A stretch of 64,000 bases of DNA from a virus: positions 1 to 64,000 of the IMG/VR virus record IMGVR_UViG_3300033149_004564. One strand, written 5' to 3'. Below, piece after piece: positions 29,184-37,500 of the stretch (its first letter is position 1; each line of letters begins with the position of its first letter). A model generated the notes under the pieces. That model was not told where the DNA came from and ran no database searches. It saw nothing but the letters and a program-made list of their open reading frames with translations. Made by a program: the position numbers and the translations under genes.

Positions 29184-30173
29184 CTATTCAACAACCGCTT
29201 CTATACATTGTGCAGAAAAACCAGCAAACCCAGTATTAAAAGTAGATTCAGAGAATATAGCTGATAGTAACAAACAATATTGGATTTTTTTAATATCAGA
29301 TTTTGGATTAAGCAAAACAGCATTAATATATCCAAGCACTCCACGCCGTGCAGCTTCGGCATTTATATTTTCAGAGCGAAGTTTAAATAATATATTTTGA
29401 ACCCTTCTTAATCTTGCCTGTTTATTTATAGAACTAAATAACAATTTTGATATTTCAAACACCTCTGGAGAATCGTCTATAAACACTATTGAATCTATTA
29501 TTTCAAGGCAACTTGTTGTTTTCTTATCCTCTAAAAGTTTTGTGTTTGCTATTACAAAACTTATTTGATCTAACATTTTTAATATGTTTCTTGGTATTCC
29601 TGCACCCTTTTCTATCAAAGCATCAAATACATCATCAGATATTAAATCAATGTCTATCTCTGCCTTTTCACAAATAGATAAAAGATAGCTTTCTGACTCT
29701 TTTGAACTAAGTGGTTTTATCTGATAAATTGAACACCTATTTCTGAGGGTTGGTAAAAAACTCGCTGGGTCTGTTGTACAAAAAATAAAATATACTCCTG
29801 CTGGTGGTTCTTCAGTATCTTTTAATAAACACTCTTGAGCATTTTTTGTTAGCATATGACATTCATCATAGATAAGTGTCTTACTTCTACCCCCACCGAC
29901 CATTTTAAGACGTAGTGAGCGTATATCAGCACGAACAGTATCAATACCATTGGTATTTGCTGCATTGCGCTCTATGATGCTTATATCAGTACAGCCAACC
30001 TTATGGGCAAATATTCTTGCAAGGGTTGTTTTTCCGGTTCCACTTTGGCCGGTAAATAAAATACTTCTCGGCGGTCGTTTCGCTTTTAGCTTTTTAACTA
30101 AATCATATACTACAATTTTATTTCCATAAAAATCTTTAAATGTTTTTGGTCTTAAATCAGTTATTAATGACAT
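29184..30173 (-). CDS. clamp-loader AAA+ ATPase (RFC/DnaX-like)
   Basis: The 329-residue protein has Walker A GQSGTGKTT (residues about 42-50), Walker B LIYDECHM (about 100-107), sensor segment TTDPASF and the SRC-like RNRC (about 146-149), the arginine finger region of clamp-loader subunits. It should load the sliding clamp at 34286 onto primer-template DNA. It has no additional collar domain of DnaX-gamma length. No second subunit gene (gp62-like) is recognised here. Confidence 0.8.
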   Translation of the reverse strand: MSLITDLRPKTFKDFYGNKIVVYDLVKKLKAKRPPRSILFTGQSGTGKTTLARIFAHKVGCTDISIIERNAANTNGIDTVRADIRSLRLKMVGGGRSKTLIYDECHMLTKNAQECLLKDTEEPPAGVYFIFCTTDPASFLPTLRNRCSIYQIKPLSSKESESYLLSICEKAEIDIDLISDDVFDALIEKGAGIPRNILKMLDQISFVIANTKLLEDKKTTSCLEIIDSIVFIDDSPEVFEISKLLFSSINKQARLRRVQNILFKLRSENINAEAARRGVLGYINAVLLNPKSDIKKIQYCLLLSAIFSESTFNTGFAGFSAQCIEAVVE

Positions 30174-30198
30174 TTTTAAATTTTCTCCACTATTTTAT

Positions 30199-30609
30199 CT
30201 ATTTAGGTACAGCATAAATACAAAAAGAACTAAGAGCCATACCATCTGTTATTAAAATCATATCTGAATTACCAAGAAACAAACGAAGCAAACCGCTTAC
30301 TGGTAAACAATCAATATTCCAATCTATGGGTCTAATCTTATTTGGCACACCCAATCCATCTTCACTCCACTTATACCCAAAACCCCCAATGCCATTTATA
30401 TGCAATACATCACTACATCCAGATAATCTACATATAGCAGTATCTTTCTTACAAGCAACAAAATCAATACACCTATACCCACTATCATGTCTATGCCGTT
30501 GTGGTAATATTACAATAGAATCAAAATTTATGTTTGCCCTATCCAAACTATCAATATATGATACAGCATCAAAATCTTTTCGTGTCATTTTAGTTATGCT
30601 TTTCATCAT
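30199..30609 (-). CDS. hypothetical protein between polymerase and clamp loader
   Basis: Started at the ATG at 30609 because GGGGGAATG is nearby; the open frame upstream overlaps the polymerase gene. The 136-residue product is beta-rich with aromatic residues (GGFGYKWSEDGLGVPNKIRP). No family recognised; by position could be a replication accessory protein. Confidence 0.55.
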   Translation of the reverse strand: MMKSITKMTRKDFDAVSYIDSLDRANINFDSIVILPQRHRHDSGYRCIDFVACKKDTAICRLSGCSDVLHINGIGGFGYKWSEDGLGVPNKIRPIDWNIDCLPVSGLLRLFLGNSDMILITDGMALSSFCIYAVPK

Positions 30610-30623
30610 TCCCCCTATATTTT

Positions 30624-33182
30624 TTAAATTTTCTCCATCGATAGCCAATTAGTTCCAAAAGTCCAGGAAACGGTAATTGGAACATCACGCATCCACGGCC
30701 ACCGATTTCTTCTAAACTCTCTATCTACTATATCAAATACATCATCAAGTTCATCACTCACTGTATCAACTGTTACTGCATCATGCACCTCAATATTCAT
30801 ACCACTTTTAAATCTTTCTCCTATCATAATCTTATCAATTTCAACCATACCGCCAAACATAATCCAAGTAGCAAGGTGTTGAATTGGTGTATTAATAACC
30901 TGCTTTTCATCAAGTGGACCACGCCGTCTAAAACCTGTGGGCATTTCTACATAACCGGTCCGTTTATAATCTTGTTTAGTCTGCTCTTGCCATTCAAATA
31001 AATCTTTATATTCATTCTCAAGCATTCTAATACAATGAATAATATGCTTTTTCGGTAAATTATATCCAGCTTGCATAAAATGCCCACAAATTGAATCATC
31101 TTGACTACCATAAAATTTTGGAAACACAAAATTACTTTTTGTAAAATCTCTATTTTTCTCAGCCACCCTATCAGTAGCAACATCAAATAATTTTGCTGCC
31201 CATTTTGAGTGTATATCAACCCTGTCTTTTATTTGTTTTGTTAAAATTTTATCTTCAGAAACCATAGCCATTACCGCAACTTCCATTGCTTTACCATCAC
31301 CCTCAAGAAAATAATCAAACTTTGGTATTATACATTTACGAACAACTTTTTGCTCTTCATCTCTTTTTGGTACATTCTGCAAATTTGGATCGTGTGAATT
31401 ACTTCTAATTGTATCAGTCATTAAATCAAAAGATGGATGAATTAAATTATCTTCATCAACCAGGGTGCGCCAAGAGTGTAAATATGTTTTCAAAAACTTA
31501 GTTGTTTTTTTACAATCAATAACCTTTGTAATAAAAATTTTTATTTCTTTACTTTTTACTCTATCTTTTAATTCAATCAAACTTGCTGCATCAACTTTAT
31601 ATTTACCGGTTGCTGTTTTTCTTCCATCATAATCTATACCAAGAATTGAATAAAACAGTGTTGCAAGCTGATCTGGGCTGTTTATATTTAATCGTTTTCC
31701 TTCTTTGCTATAAAATTTTTTACCAAACAAATCGGCACACTCTCGTTTTAATCTATCAATTTTTTTCTGTCCTGCTTTGTATTGTTTATCAAGTTCTTCT
31801 AAATCTATTTTTATTCCACGCTGTTCCATTCTTGCAAACACATGTAAAACTTTCTCTTGTATCTTATGCCCTTTTAATAAATGTTTATCCATTATTTTTA
31901 GTTGCCACTGCTGAATCATCTTTGTATATCTTGCATCAAGAATACCATACATTACAGCTTTCTGTAATGGATACATTTCTAATCGTTTAACATCTATATC
32001 TGAATCATATGTTGAACCAGCCAAACAAAATACTTGTGTTTTTAGTCCAGATAATCCTTTCCTTTCATCAAGTAAATGAGCAGTATGTTGAGTACAAAAT
32101 GAAACATTTGTAGGCCAAACACCTAAATGTTTAATAACCCAACGCATGTCAAATTTTCTGTTCTGGGCTATTTTAAGCGTCTTATGCTGCAATAATTGTT
32201 GCAGCAAAATAACTATATCTTTTCTCTCAGTTTCAGTCCAACCGGGCCAGTATGAACCTTGAGAAGGAAAATCAATCGGAACCCCATAACCAATTTTACT
32301 TGAAAATGCTATTGAAAATATTAAAATTTTTGCATCAGCAACATAGGGATTTAATCCTCTTGTTTCAAGATCAAAAGAAAACGGTTTAAGGTTTTCGTCT
32401 GCTATCCAAGAGCTTAATAATTCTTTAATCTCTTTATATTTAATCAATATTTTGTTGCCAGTATTCTCATCAAGCTTTGGAAAATCATGCGAACCAATCT
32501 CAAGTAAATGTTTCAATTCAGCATTAAACAAATGCCTAACAGAATCATCATCATTGTTGTAAACAACATGAGCAGGATGATATGAAAATCCTATTTTACA
32601 ATTATATTTATTTGACCAAAAAACAGTTTTTCTTGCAAGCTGCCAAGTCATATCTACGCGCCTTGAATCTGATGCTTCCAACATATAATTATAAACATTC
32701 TCACCAAAACAAAGGATCAAATCTGGTTTATACTCAGCAAGTTGTAAATCAAGCCTTTGTTGCATACAGCTAACAACAATATTTTTAGCTGGAAATTTAT
32801 TTGCTTTATCAACAGCGGGTGGAAGCGGCCTACACTGCACAAGATTAAATTGTCTTAAATCTTTATCAAGTGAAATATTAAGTTTTGAAAATGCTCTTTT
32901 TAATACCTTACCAGATTTTCCACGAAACGGTTTATTTTTATTATCCTCTTCTCTACCAGGAGATTCACCAACAACAGCAATTGAAAGCTCTCCGCCGCCG
33001 TATGGTTCCATTTGTGGAGAAAGCGGAGCATTAAATAGTGGGCACTGTTTACCACACTCAATTAATTTTGTGCTTTCCCTTCCCTTACCCTTTCTTTTTG
33101 TACTCACTTTAGAATAATATGATTCATCAATGTGGCGGCCCAACAGATAACTAACATCAAGGTCAAAATTTTTATCTGCCAT
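30624..33182 (-). CDS. DNA polymerase I fused to a uracil-DNA glycosylase-like domain
   Basis: The 852-residue protein begins with a family 4/5-type UDG-like domain: VVGESPGREED and KPFRGKSG (residues 71-91) and FSYHPAHV (about 199-206). It continues with a DEDD 3'-5' exonuclease (DLETRG at about 271; QNRKFDMRW; GILDARYT) and a family A polymerase (motif A LEGDGKAMEVAVMA, motif B FVFPKFYGSQDD, motif C EVHDAVTVD). Motif C has Ala where the classical Glu sits (VHDE). SPO1 polymerase also has an N-terminal UDG domain. It replicates the phage genome. Confidence 0.85.
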   Translation of the reverse strand: MADKNFDLDVSYLLGRHIDESYYSKVSTKRKGKGRESTKLIECGKQCPLFNAPLSPQMEPYGGGELSIAVVGESPGREEDNKNKPFRGKSGKVLKRAFSKLNISLDKDLRQFNLVQCRPLPPAVDKANKFPAKNIVVSCMQQRLDLQLAEYKPDLILCFGENVYNYMLEASDSRRVDMTWQLARKTVFWSNKYNCKIGFSYHPAHVVYNNDDDSVRHLFNAELKHLLEIGSHDFPKLDENTGNKILIKYKEIKELLSSWIADENLKPFSFDLETRGLNPYVADAKILIFSIAFSSKIGYGVPIDFPSQGSYWPGWTETERKDIVILLQQLLQHKTLKIAQNRKFDMRWVIKHLGVWPTNVSFCTQHTAHLLDERKGLSGLKTQVFCLAGSTYDSDIDVKRLEMYPLQKAVMYGILDARYTKMIQQWQLKIMDKHLLKGHKIQEKVLHVFARMEQRGIKIDLEELDKQYKAGQKKIDRLKRECADLFGKKFYSKEGKRLNINSPDQLATLFYSILGIDYDGRKTATGKYKVDAASLIELKDRVKSKEIKIFITKVIDCKKTTKFLKTYLHSWRTLVDEDNLIHPSFDLMTDTIRSNSHDPNLQNVPKRDEEQKVVRKCIIPKFDYFLEGDGKAMEVAVMAMVSEDKILTKQIKDRVDIHSKWAAKLFDVATDRVAEKNRDFTKSNFVFPKFYGSQDDSICGHFMQAGYNLPKKHIIHCIRMLENEYKDLFEWQEQTKQDYKRTGYVEMPTGFRRRGPLDEKQVINTPIQHLATWIMFGGMVEIDKIMIGERFKSGMNIEVHDAVTVDTVSDELDDVFDIVDREFRRNRWPWMRDVPITVSWTFGTNWLSMEKI

Positions 33183-33185
33183 TTA

Positions 33186-33587
33186 TTACTCCGAGTTTTC
33201 CCAGTTCCGTAGTTGTTCGTCTGTTACACCGTTTCTAAATTGGGGTAACTTTTTTATCATTTTCTTTTCGCGCAACTCAAGCACCTTGCATTCCATCCAA
33301 AAGAGCATTGCATAATTGGCTAAATCTGCTGCTTCAATTTGCATACAAGCTGGGTGTCTTGTTACACCAGATATTATTTTACGTTCTTCAAGCTGCATTG
33401 AAATCTGATTTAGCTTTTTTACAAGCTTATGATAAAGCTCCTCTGTTTGATAACTTGTATAGTGCTTTTCTCCATATTTACAATCGCCGTACGACATACG
33501 CTTCTTACACTGATCAAAGAACTTATCCATAATTTGATCTTGAGTAAGTTTTAACTTTGGTTTCTTTTTATTTTTCTTTTTCATCAA
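33186..33587 (-). CDS. hypothetical basic protein upstream of the polymerase
   Basis: A 133-residue protein beginning with a strongly basic stretch (MMKKKNKKKPKLKLTQDQIM) and then helical, with a conserved-looking CMQIEAADLANYAML segment. It ends three bases before the polymerase start, so it is co-transcribed. Function unknown; nucleic-acid binding is plausible. Confidence 0.6.
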   Translation of the reverse strand: MMKKKNKKKPKLKLTQDQIMDKFFDQCKKRMSYGDCKYGEKHYTSYQTEELYHKLVKKLNQISMQLEERKIISGVTRHPACMQIEAADLANYAMLFWMECKVLELREKKMIKKLPQFRNGVTDEQLRNWENSE

Positions 33588-33607
33588 TTACCACCCCATA
33601 CCTAAAC

Positions 33608-33850
33608 TTATACACATTTTTCGTAAACCCCATTTTCTTGATTCCAACTATACACAGCATTAAAAACATCTAACTTAACATCTGAAACCGCTTCTGCTTT
33701 CCTAATGGAAAAGTTAGATGCAACTGGAGTTTCTTTTGTAAACTTCTGACGTTCTAATGCTGCTAAAGCTTCCTGAGCTTCATCATATAAACCATCAACT
33801 AAATCGTAACCCCCAACAAGTTTATAAAACACCCCATATTGAATTTTCAT
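33608..33850 (-). CDS. hypothetical protein
   Basis: Started at ATG 33850, which overlaps the TGA of the HNH fragment (ATGA) behind GGGTGGGTCAGA. The 80-residue product has a beta-rich start (IQYGVFYKLVGGYDLVDGLY) and a helical C-terminus. The start sits in a G+C-richer patch shared with the HNH fragment, but the coding part is AT-rich. Unknown function. Confidence 0.55.
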   Translation of the reverse strand: MKIQYGVFYKLVGGYDLVDGLYDEAQEALAALERQKFTKETPVASNFSIRKAEAVSDVKLDVFNAVYSWNQENGVYEKCV

Positions 33851-33999
33851 TCTGACCCACCCAGCGGCTTCAATACCCGCTCCCGCCCACACCCACACCG
33901 GCAGAGCCAGGTGATATTTTTGCGCTTGTCACGCCCGGCTATTCTCAGCACCACCCAGCGCCCATATCGTTGCCCTATTATATCAATAAACTTACCCAT
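33847..33999 (-). CDS. truncated HNH-type homing endonuclease fragment
   Basis: A 50-residue product, GQRYGRWVVLRIAGRDKRKN then ITWLCRCGCGRER, matching the N-terminal GQ/GK-x-GRW...WLCxCxCGRE segment of the full endonuclease at 46988. It ends after the zinc motif, before any HNH region, so it cannot cleave DNA. It is likely a decayed homing endonuclease or a recombination product, kept within the cassette of the repressor-like gene. Confidence 0.5.
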   Translation of the reverse strand: MGKFIDIIGQRYGRWVVLRIAGRDKRKNITWLCRCGCGRERVLKPLGGSE

Positions 34000-34001
34000 A
34001 T

Positions 34002-34196
34002 TTAATTCTCGTCATTAAAAATGTCCCCAGTCGTACATCCTAAAGTCTTTGCCCAGGTTTTCTTTTCTGCGTCCGAAAGCGTCTGTCGCCCACAGACAAC
34101 CCTTGAGATTGTTTGTTCTTGCGTCCTAACGGCTCGCGCAAAGCTGAATTGGGTTTTGAATTGTTCAATGATCTTAATTTTCAACACAGTATTCAT
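34002..34196 (-). CDS. Cro/CI-type helix-turn-helix repressor
   Basis: The 64-residue protein is an XRE-like DNA-binding domain: QFKTQFSFARAVRTQEQTIS is the helix-turn-helix, followed by RVVCGRQTLSDAEKKTWAKT and a short tail. It is preceded by a consensus sigma-70 promoter. A single small repressor of this kind often controls a divergent or downstream gene; here it leads into the HNH fragment. Host-type promoter and gene size suggest an acquired control cassette. Confidence 0.7.
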   Translation of the reverse strand: MNTVLKIKIIEQFKTQFSFARAVRTQEQTISRVVCGRQTLSDAEKKTWAKTLGCTTGDIFNDEN

Positions 34197-34230
34197 GCTT
34201 GTTCCTATTTTAAGTGTACGCTATAATAAC

Positions 34231-34259
34231 ATTATAATACAAGAACTCCACGTTGTCAA
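34231..34259 (-). promoter_or_regulatory. consensus sigma-70 promoter
   Basis: On the minus strand TTGACA (34254-34259), a 17-bp spacer and TATAAT (34231-34236) form a perfect host sigma-70 consensus. It lies 35 bp upstream of the repressor gene start and would drive it leftward. It contrasts with the -35-less phage motif used elsewhere. Confidence 0.85.
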
Positions 34260-34285
34260 GCCCATCTTTGTGAATCTTCTATTTG

Positions 34286-35326
34286 CTACTCATCGTCCGA
34301 CTCTCCCATCACAAAGTAGTTGAAGTTTTGCTCAACAAATTCTATCATAACAGGATTTTGATAAATAATAACTTTTGGGTTATACTTCAAAATGTCTTTC
34401 AGCAGTAATGGATTAATCTGAAAAGCAATCTTTGTTTTGCCTAAATCATTCTCAAGTTTTATCTTCTCAATTATCTTGCCACGACTTGAGATTGATCTGA
34501 TAGTTACAACATTTGATGAAAATTCAAGTTTAATTCTTTTCTCTAATTCTGGTAAATCACCAAGCATAATTTCATGTCTGCTTAAAGCATCTTTCATTGA
34601 TTCAGGAAAAACCCCAATCTCAATAAATTCTTTGCTTCTAAATTTTTTAATTGTTGCAAGTGGTGAAACAGTAAGATCAAACTTCAACAAACTACCAAAT
34701 AATCTTGTATCACCAGCAGAAAAAACAATTTCATCTCCATCATCATTCTCTTTAATACAATATGAATCCAAATCATGGTCAATTAATTTAGATGCAAAAT
34801 CTGGTGTCATTACATAAATATCATCAATCTTTGTTCCTAAATTTACCATCATTAAATTATATCTATCAATTGCAAAAGCGTATTTTTTATAAAAAATTAT
34901 CCCAGTTCTGCAACCAAGAGATATATCAGTTGAAACAGCAAACCTACAAACTTGCAATGCCTCTTTATAATTCTTAGGAATTTTCCGTACATCTACAAGA
35001 TTAAAATCTAATTCTGGAAATGCTATATCATCTAAACATTTTATACTACCAATCAATGACTTTGTCCTAACACTAATTGTATCTGCTTTACACCCAAGAT
35101 TAATCTCTTTCGTTTTAATAGATGAAATTAATTTATAAAAAATATCACCAGGAATTAACCCATTAATATCAGCAAGACTAAAAGAAACTTGTATACCATT
35201 ATATCCATCGTATGCTTGCAATAGTTTACCGGTAGAGTTAATTACAGAAAATTCTTGCATTTCTCCACCAGCCTGTAAAAAAGGCATTAACTTTCCAACT
35301 GTGGTAACAACATCTGCTCTATCCAT
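34286..35326 (-). CDS. DNA polymerase sliding clamp (beta-clamp-like)
   Basis: The 346-residue protein, started at ATG 35326 with GAGGAAAACC upstream, reads as three repeats of the clamp fold: beta-strand-rich blocks with FSVINSTGKLLQAYDGYNGI, VSPLATIKKFRSKEF and a C-terminal block ending FNYFVMGESDDE. It should encircle DNA and tether the polymerase; in T4 the equivalent clamp also activates late transcription with gp55 and gp33. Sequence identity to characterised clamps is low. Confidence 0.7.
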   Translation of the reverse strand: MDRADVVTTVGKLMPFLQAGGEMQEFSVINSTGKLLQAYDGYNGIQVSFSLADINGLIPGDIFYKLISSIKTKEINLGCKADTISVRTKSLIGSIKCLDDIAFPELDFNLVDVRKIPKNYKEALQVCRFAVSTDISLGCRTGIIFYKKYAFAIDRYNLMMVNLGTKIDDIYVMTPDFASKLIDHDLDSYCIKENDDGDEIVFSAGDTRLFGSLLKFDLTVSPLATIKKFRSKEFIEIGVFPESMKDALSRHEIMLGDLPELEKRIKLEFSSNVVTIRSISSRGKIIEKIKLENDLGKTKIAFQINPLLLKDILKYNPKVIIYQNPVMIEFVEQNFNYFVMGESDDE

Positions 35327-35347
35327 GGTTTTCCTCAATTATAACTA

Positions 35348-36046
35348 TCAAAGATTAAGATATCGAGAAACAGCAGTAATTATATTTTTTCTTTTCTTCT
35401 CATCTATAATCAATAATTTAGATTGTGCTTTTTGATACATTTCTAAAAATAGCTTTTTATTATCAAACCTAAGTTCAACACCATTCAGATAAAGAGCAAG
35501 CCATTTATCAAAACAACCGTGACAAGCACCACAATAGCTGTCTACACTATTTGTATCACAACAGGTGGTTGTGTTTAATAAATGTGCTATTTTCTGTTCA
35601 GCAATACCAAATCCATTTGAAAAATACCACTCAACAACTTCAACTTTTGAAAGATGCCAAAATGGACTGAGTACTGTTATTTTTCTATGATTTAATTCTG
35701 ATAAAAATTTTGAAAATGATTTAAATATTTGTGGTGTTAGCCTTGTTTCTCCTTGCACTTCTACAAGATAAATTGTATCAGAATATTGTGTAGCAAAAAA
35801 AGCAAAAAACAATTCTCTATACACCGCAAAATCATAAGCAGGAGAAAAAATTTTATTTAAAATATCTTTATACCTATAAAAAGAATCATCAATTATTGTA
35901 GCTGGCAATAATTTATTGATAGCATTAAATTCTTTTTTATTATCTGTTTTAAAAAATAAGGTAGGAACATTACCAAGATATGACTGAGCTATAAACGAGC
36001 TTAATCCACCAGATACTAATAATATTGTAGGAAATTTATCTGACAT
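35348..36046 (-). CDS. QueC-like ATP-pyrophosphatase
   Basis: The 232-residue protein resembles 7-cyano-7-deazaguanine synthase: VSGGLSSF (residues 11-18) in place of SGGxDS, WHLSKVEVVEW (about 130-140) like the WxxSKxxI region, and a zinc knuckle CC-x8-C-x2-C-x2-C (about 162-178). The Asp of the pyrophosphatase loop is Ser. QueC makes preQ0 from CDG with ATP; phage relatives feed deazaguanine DNA modification, and QueC-like proteins also occur in the Qat defence system. The structured leader lies just upstream. Confidence 0.6.
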   Translation of the reverse strand: MSDKFPTILLVSGGLSSFIAQSYLGNVPTLFFKTDNKKEFNAINKLLPATIIDDSFYRYKDILNKIFSPAYDFAVYRELFFAFFATQYSDTIYLVEVQGETRLTPQIFKSFSKFLSELNHRKITVLSPFWHLSKVEVVEWYFSNGFGIAEQKIAHLLNTTTCCDTNSVDSYCGACHGCFDKWLALYLNGVELRFDNKKLFLEMYQKAQSKLLIIDEKKRKNIITAVSRYLNL

Positions 36047-36055
36047 TATATTTTA

Positions 36056-36166
36056 AAAATAGTCTGACTGCTCTATTTTACCTGCAACCTGCTCTTTTTT
36101 ACCTGCAACCACACGAGTGGCAGAAGCATTTAGGGTAAAATTCCCAGGAAACAGTCAGACTATTTT
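36056..36166 (-). ncRNA. structured leader C of the QueC-like gene
   Basis: A perfect 15-bp stem (36056-36070 with 36152-36166) encloses about 80 nt. It includes a 21-nt tandem repeat (36069-36089 and 36090-36110, one mismatch) with TACCTGCAACC near the right of each unit. The element lies in the leader of the QueC-like gene, whose ATG is about 10 nt beyond. It could be a riboswitch-type regulator or an attenuator; it does not match preQ1 classes by eye. Confidence 0.5.
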
Positions 36167-36195
36167 GCCCCATTCAAATGTGAAAGAGAATAAAA

Positions 36196-36906
36196 TTATC
36201 CGATGCTAAGAATACCCTTCTTACTCACTTTCACAACCCAACCATAGGCAATACCCCAACGATATAGGCGCCACCACATATCATATTTAGCCCGTGTATG
36301 TCCCTTTTTCTTCTCATTCATCAACCGATCAATAATATCATCCTCTGTACACTTCTTTGACAAAATTGCAGAAAGAATAATTCCATGATCTGAGCCTTTA
36401 CGAAAACCAATAAACTCATTTGTAGTCTTTGACTTAAGCACACCAGCACCAACTCTGGGTTCTCTGGCCTTTGCTGGTTTATCAGCCTTCTTACTACTCT
36501 TCTTACTGCTCTTCTTACCAGTAGCTTTCTTCTTTACTGACTTTACTTCTTCAGGCTTCTCACTCTCAAGCTCAAGTTCATCTTCCACACCATCATCTTC
36601 TTCCTCAGTTTCCTCTTCTTCAAAACCATCTTCGGCGGCAACCGCCGTCTCGATTTCCTCTTTCTCGATTTCCTCTTTCTCGGTTTCCTCTTCCTCAAGT
36701 TCATCATCATCTACTTCTTCAGGCTCCTCTTCATCTAACTCTTCCTCAGATTCCTCTTCAGAATCATCATCAGAAAATTCAAGATCATCTTCATCTACAT
36801 CAACTTCTTCAAGCTCCTCTTCATCATCAATTTCATCAACAAGAGCTTTTTCATTCTTACTCTTATTCTTAATCTTTTCAGACTTTTTATTCTTCTTCTT
36901 CGACAT
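36196..36906 (-). CDS. acidic low-complexity protein with winged-helix-like C-terminus
   Basis: A 236-residue protein. Residues about 20-130 are an acidic low-complexity block of E/D runs, followed by a lysine-rich linker (KKKATGKKSSKKSSKKADKP). The last 90 residues form a likely helical domain (GVLKSKTTNEFIGFRKGSD; YDMWWRLYRWGIAYGWVVKV), possibly winged-helix. It may be a transcription or replication adaptor. The same acidic/basic design recurs in the SSB tail at 27603. Confidence 0.55.
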   Translation of the reverse strand: MSKKKNKKSEKIKNKSKNEKALVDEIDDEEELEEVDVDEDDLEFSDDDSEEESEEELDEEEPEEVDDDELEEEETEKEEIEKEEIETAVAAEDGFEEEETEEEDDGVEDELELESEKPEEVKSVKKKATGKKSSKKSSKKADKPAKAREPRVGAGVLKSKTTNEFIGFRKGSDHGIILSAILSKKCTEDDIIDRLMNEKKKGHTRAKYDMWWRLYRWGIAYGWVVKVSKKGILSIG

Positions 36907-36961
36907 TTTACAGCCCCTTAAATAAATAATAAAAAGAAAACAAACAAGTGAAAAATTTATT

Positions 36962-37417
36962 TCAGCAACAGTTATTTATAAATATCAAAAAGTTTTCCCC
37001 CCTAAAATAAAGTACTATTGGTTTTTCTTTATCGTGTTTGAATCGACCATCAAAAGGAATTTGAAGTTTAAGCTTTGCAGAAGGAAATATTTTCTTTATA
37101 GATTCAAAAGTGCCACCTCGGTTTATTTCAAAATTATTACCATAACCTTTATCAATGTGCACAATCCCAGTAGTCTGTACATTAAGTTGATTCCCTTTAC
37201 TATCAATCGCAGCAAAATCAGTGCAATCTATAATAATAACTGTATCACGGTGATTTGTTATTTCAATATGTAAATACCCCGCAAATCTAAGAAGCTTTGT
37301 GATTCGATACTCAATGCCATCAACCGTTCTCGGTGCGTCTTTTGTCTTTTTACCATCAATTTTAATAGCAAAAACCAATGACGGAAAAAGTAGCATAAGA
37401 AGAACCAAAGATTTCAT
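36962..37417 (-). CDS. secreted hypothetical protein
   Basis: A 151-residue protein with an N-terminal signal peptide (MKSLVLLMLLFPSLVFA) and a beta-rich mature domain (KLLRFAGYLHIEITNHRDTV, IVHIDKGYGNNFEIN) resembling an Ig-like or DUF4352-type fold. It ends CC. Probably exported; role unknown. Confidence 0.6.
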   Translation of the reverse strand: MKSLVLLMLLFPSLVFAIKIDGKKTKDAPRTVDGIEYRITKLLRFAGYLHIEITNHRDTVIIIDCTDFAAIDSKGNQLNVQTTGIVHIDKGYGNNFEINRGGTFESIKKIFPSAKLKLQIPFDGRFKHDKEKPIVLYFRGENFLIFINNCC

Positions 37418-37500
37418 TTCTCCCCCATATATATTGAACTTTTAGAATTAATGAATAAAAACAGAAAGATAAAACAAAACGCAACAACTAAATTAAATAT

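Noticed and set aside
36069-36110. Tandem 21-nt repeat as a possible CRISPR
   Set aside because: The two units are directly adjacent with no spacer, sit in a hairpin leader, and no cas genes exist in the window.
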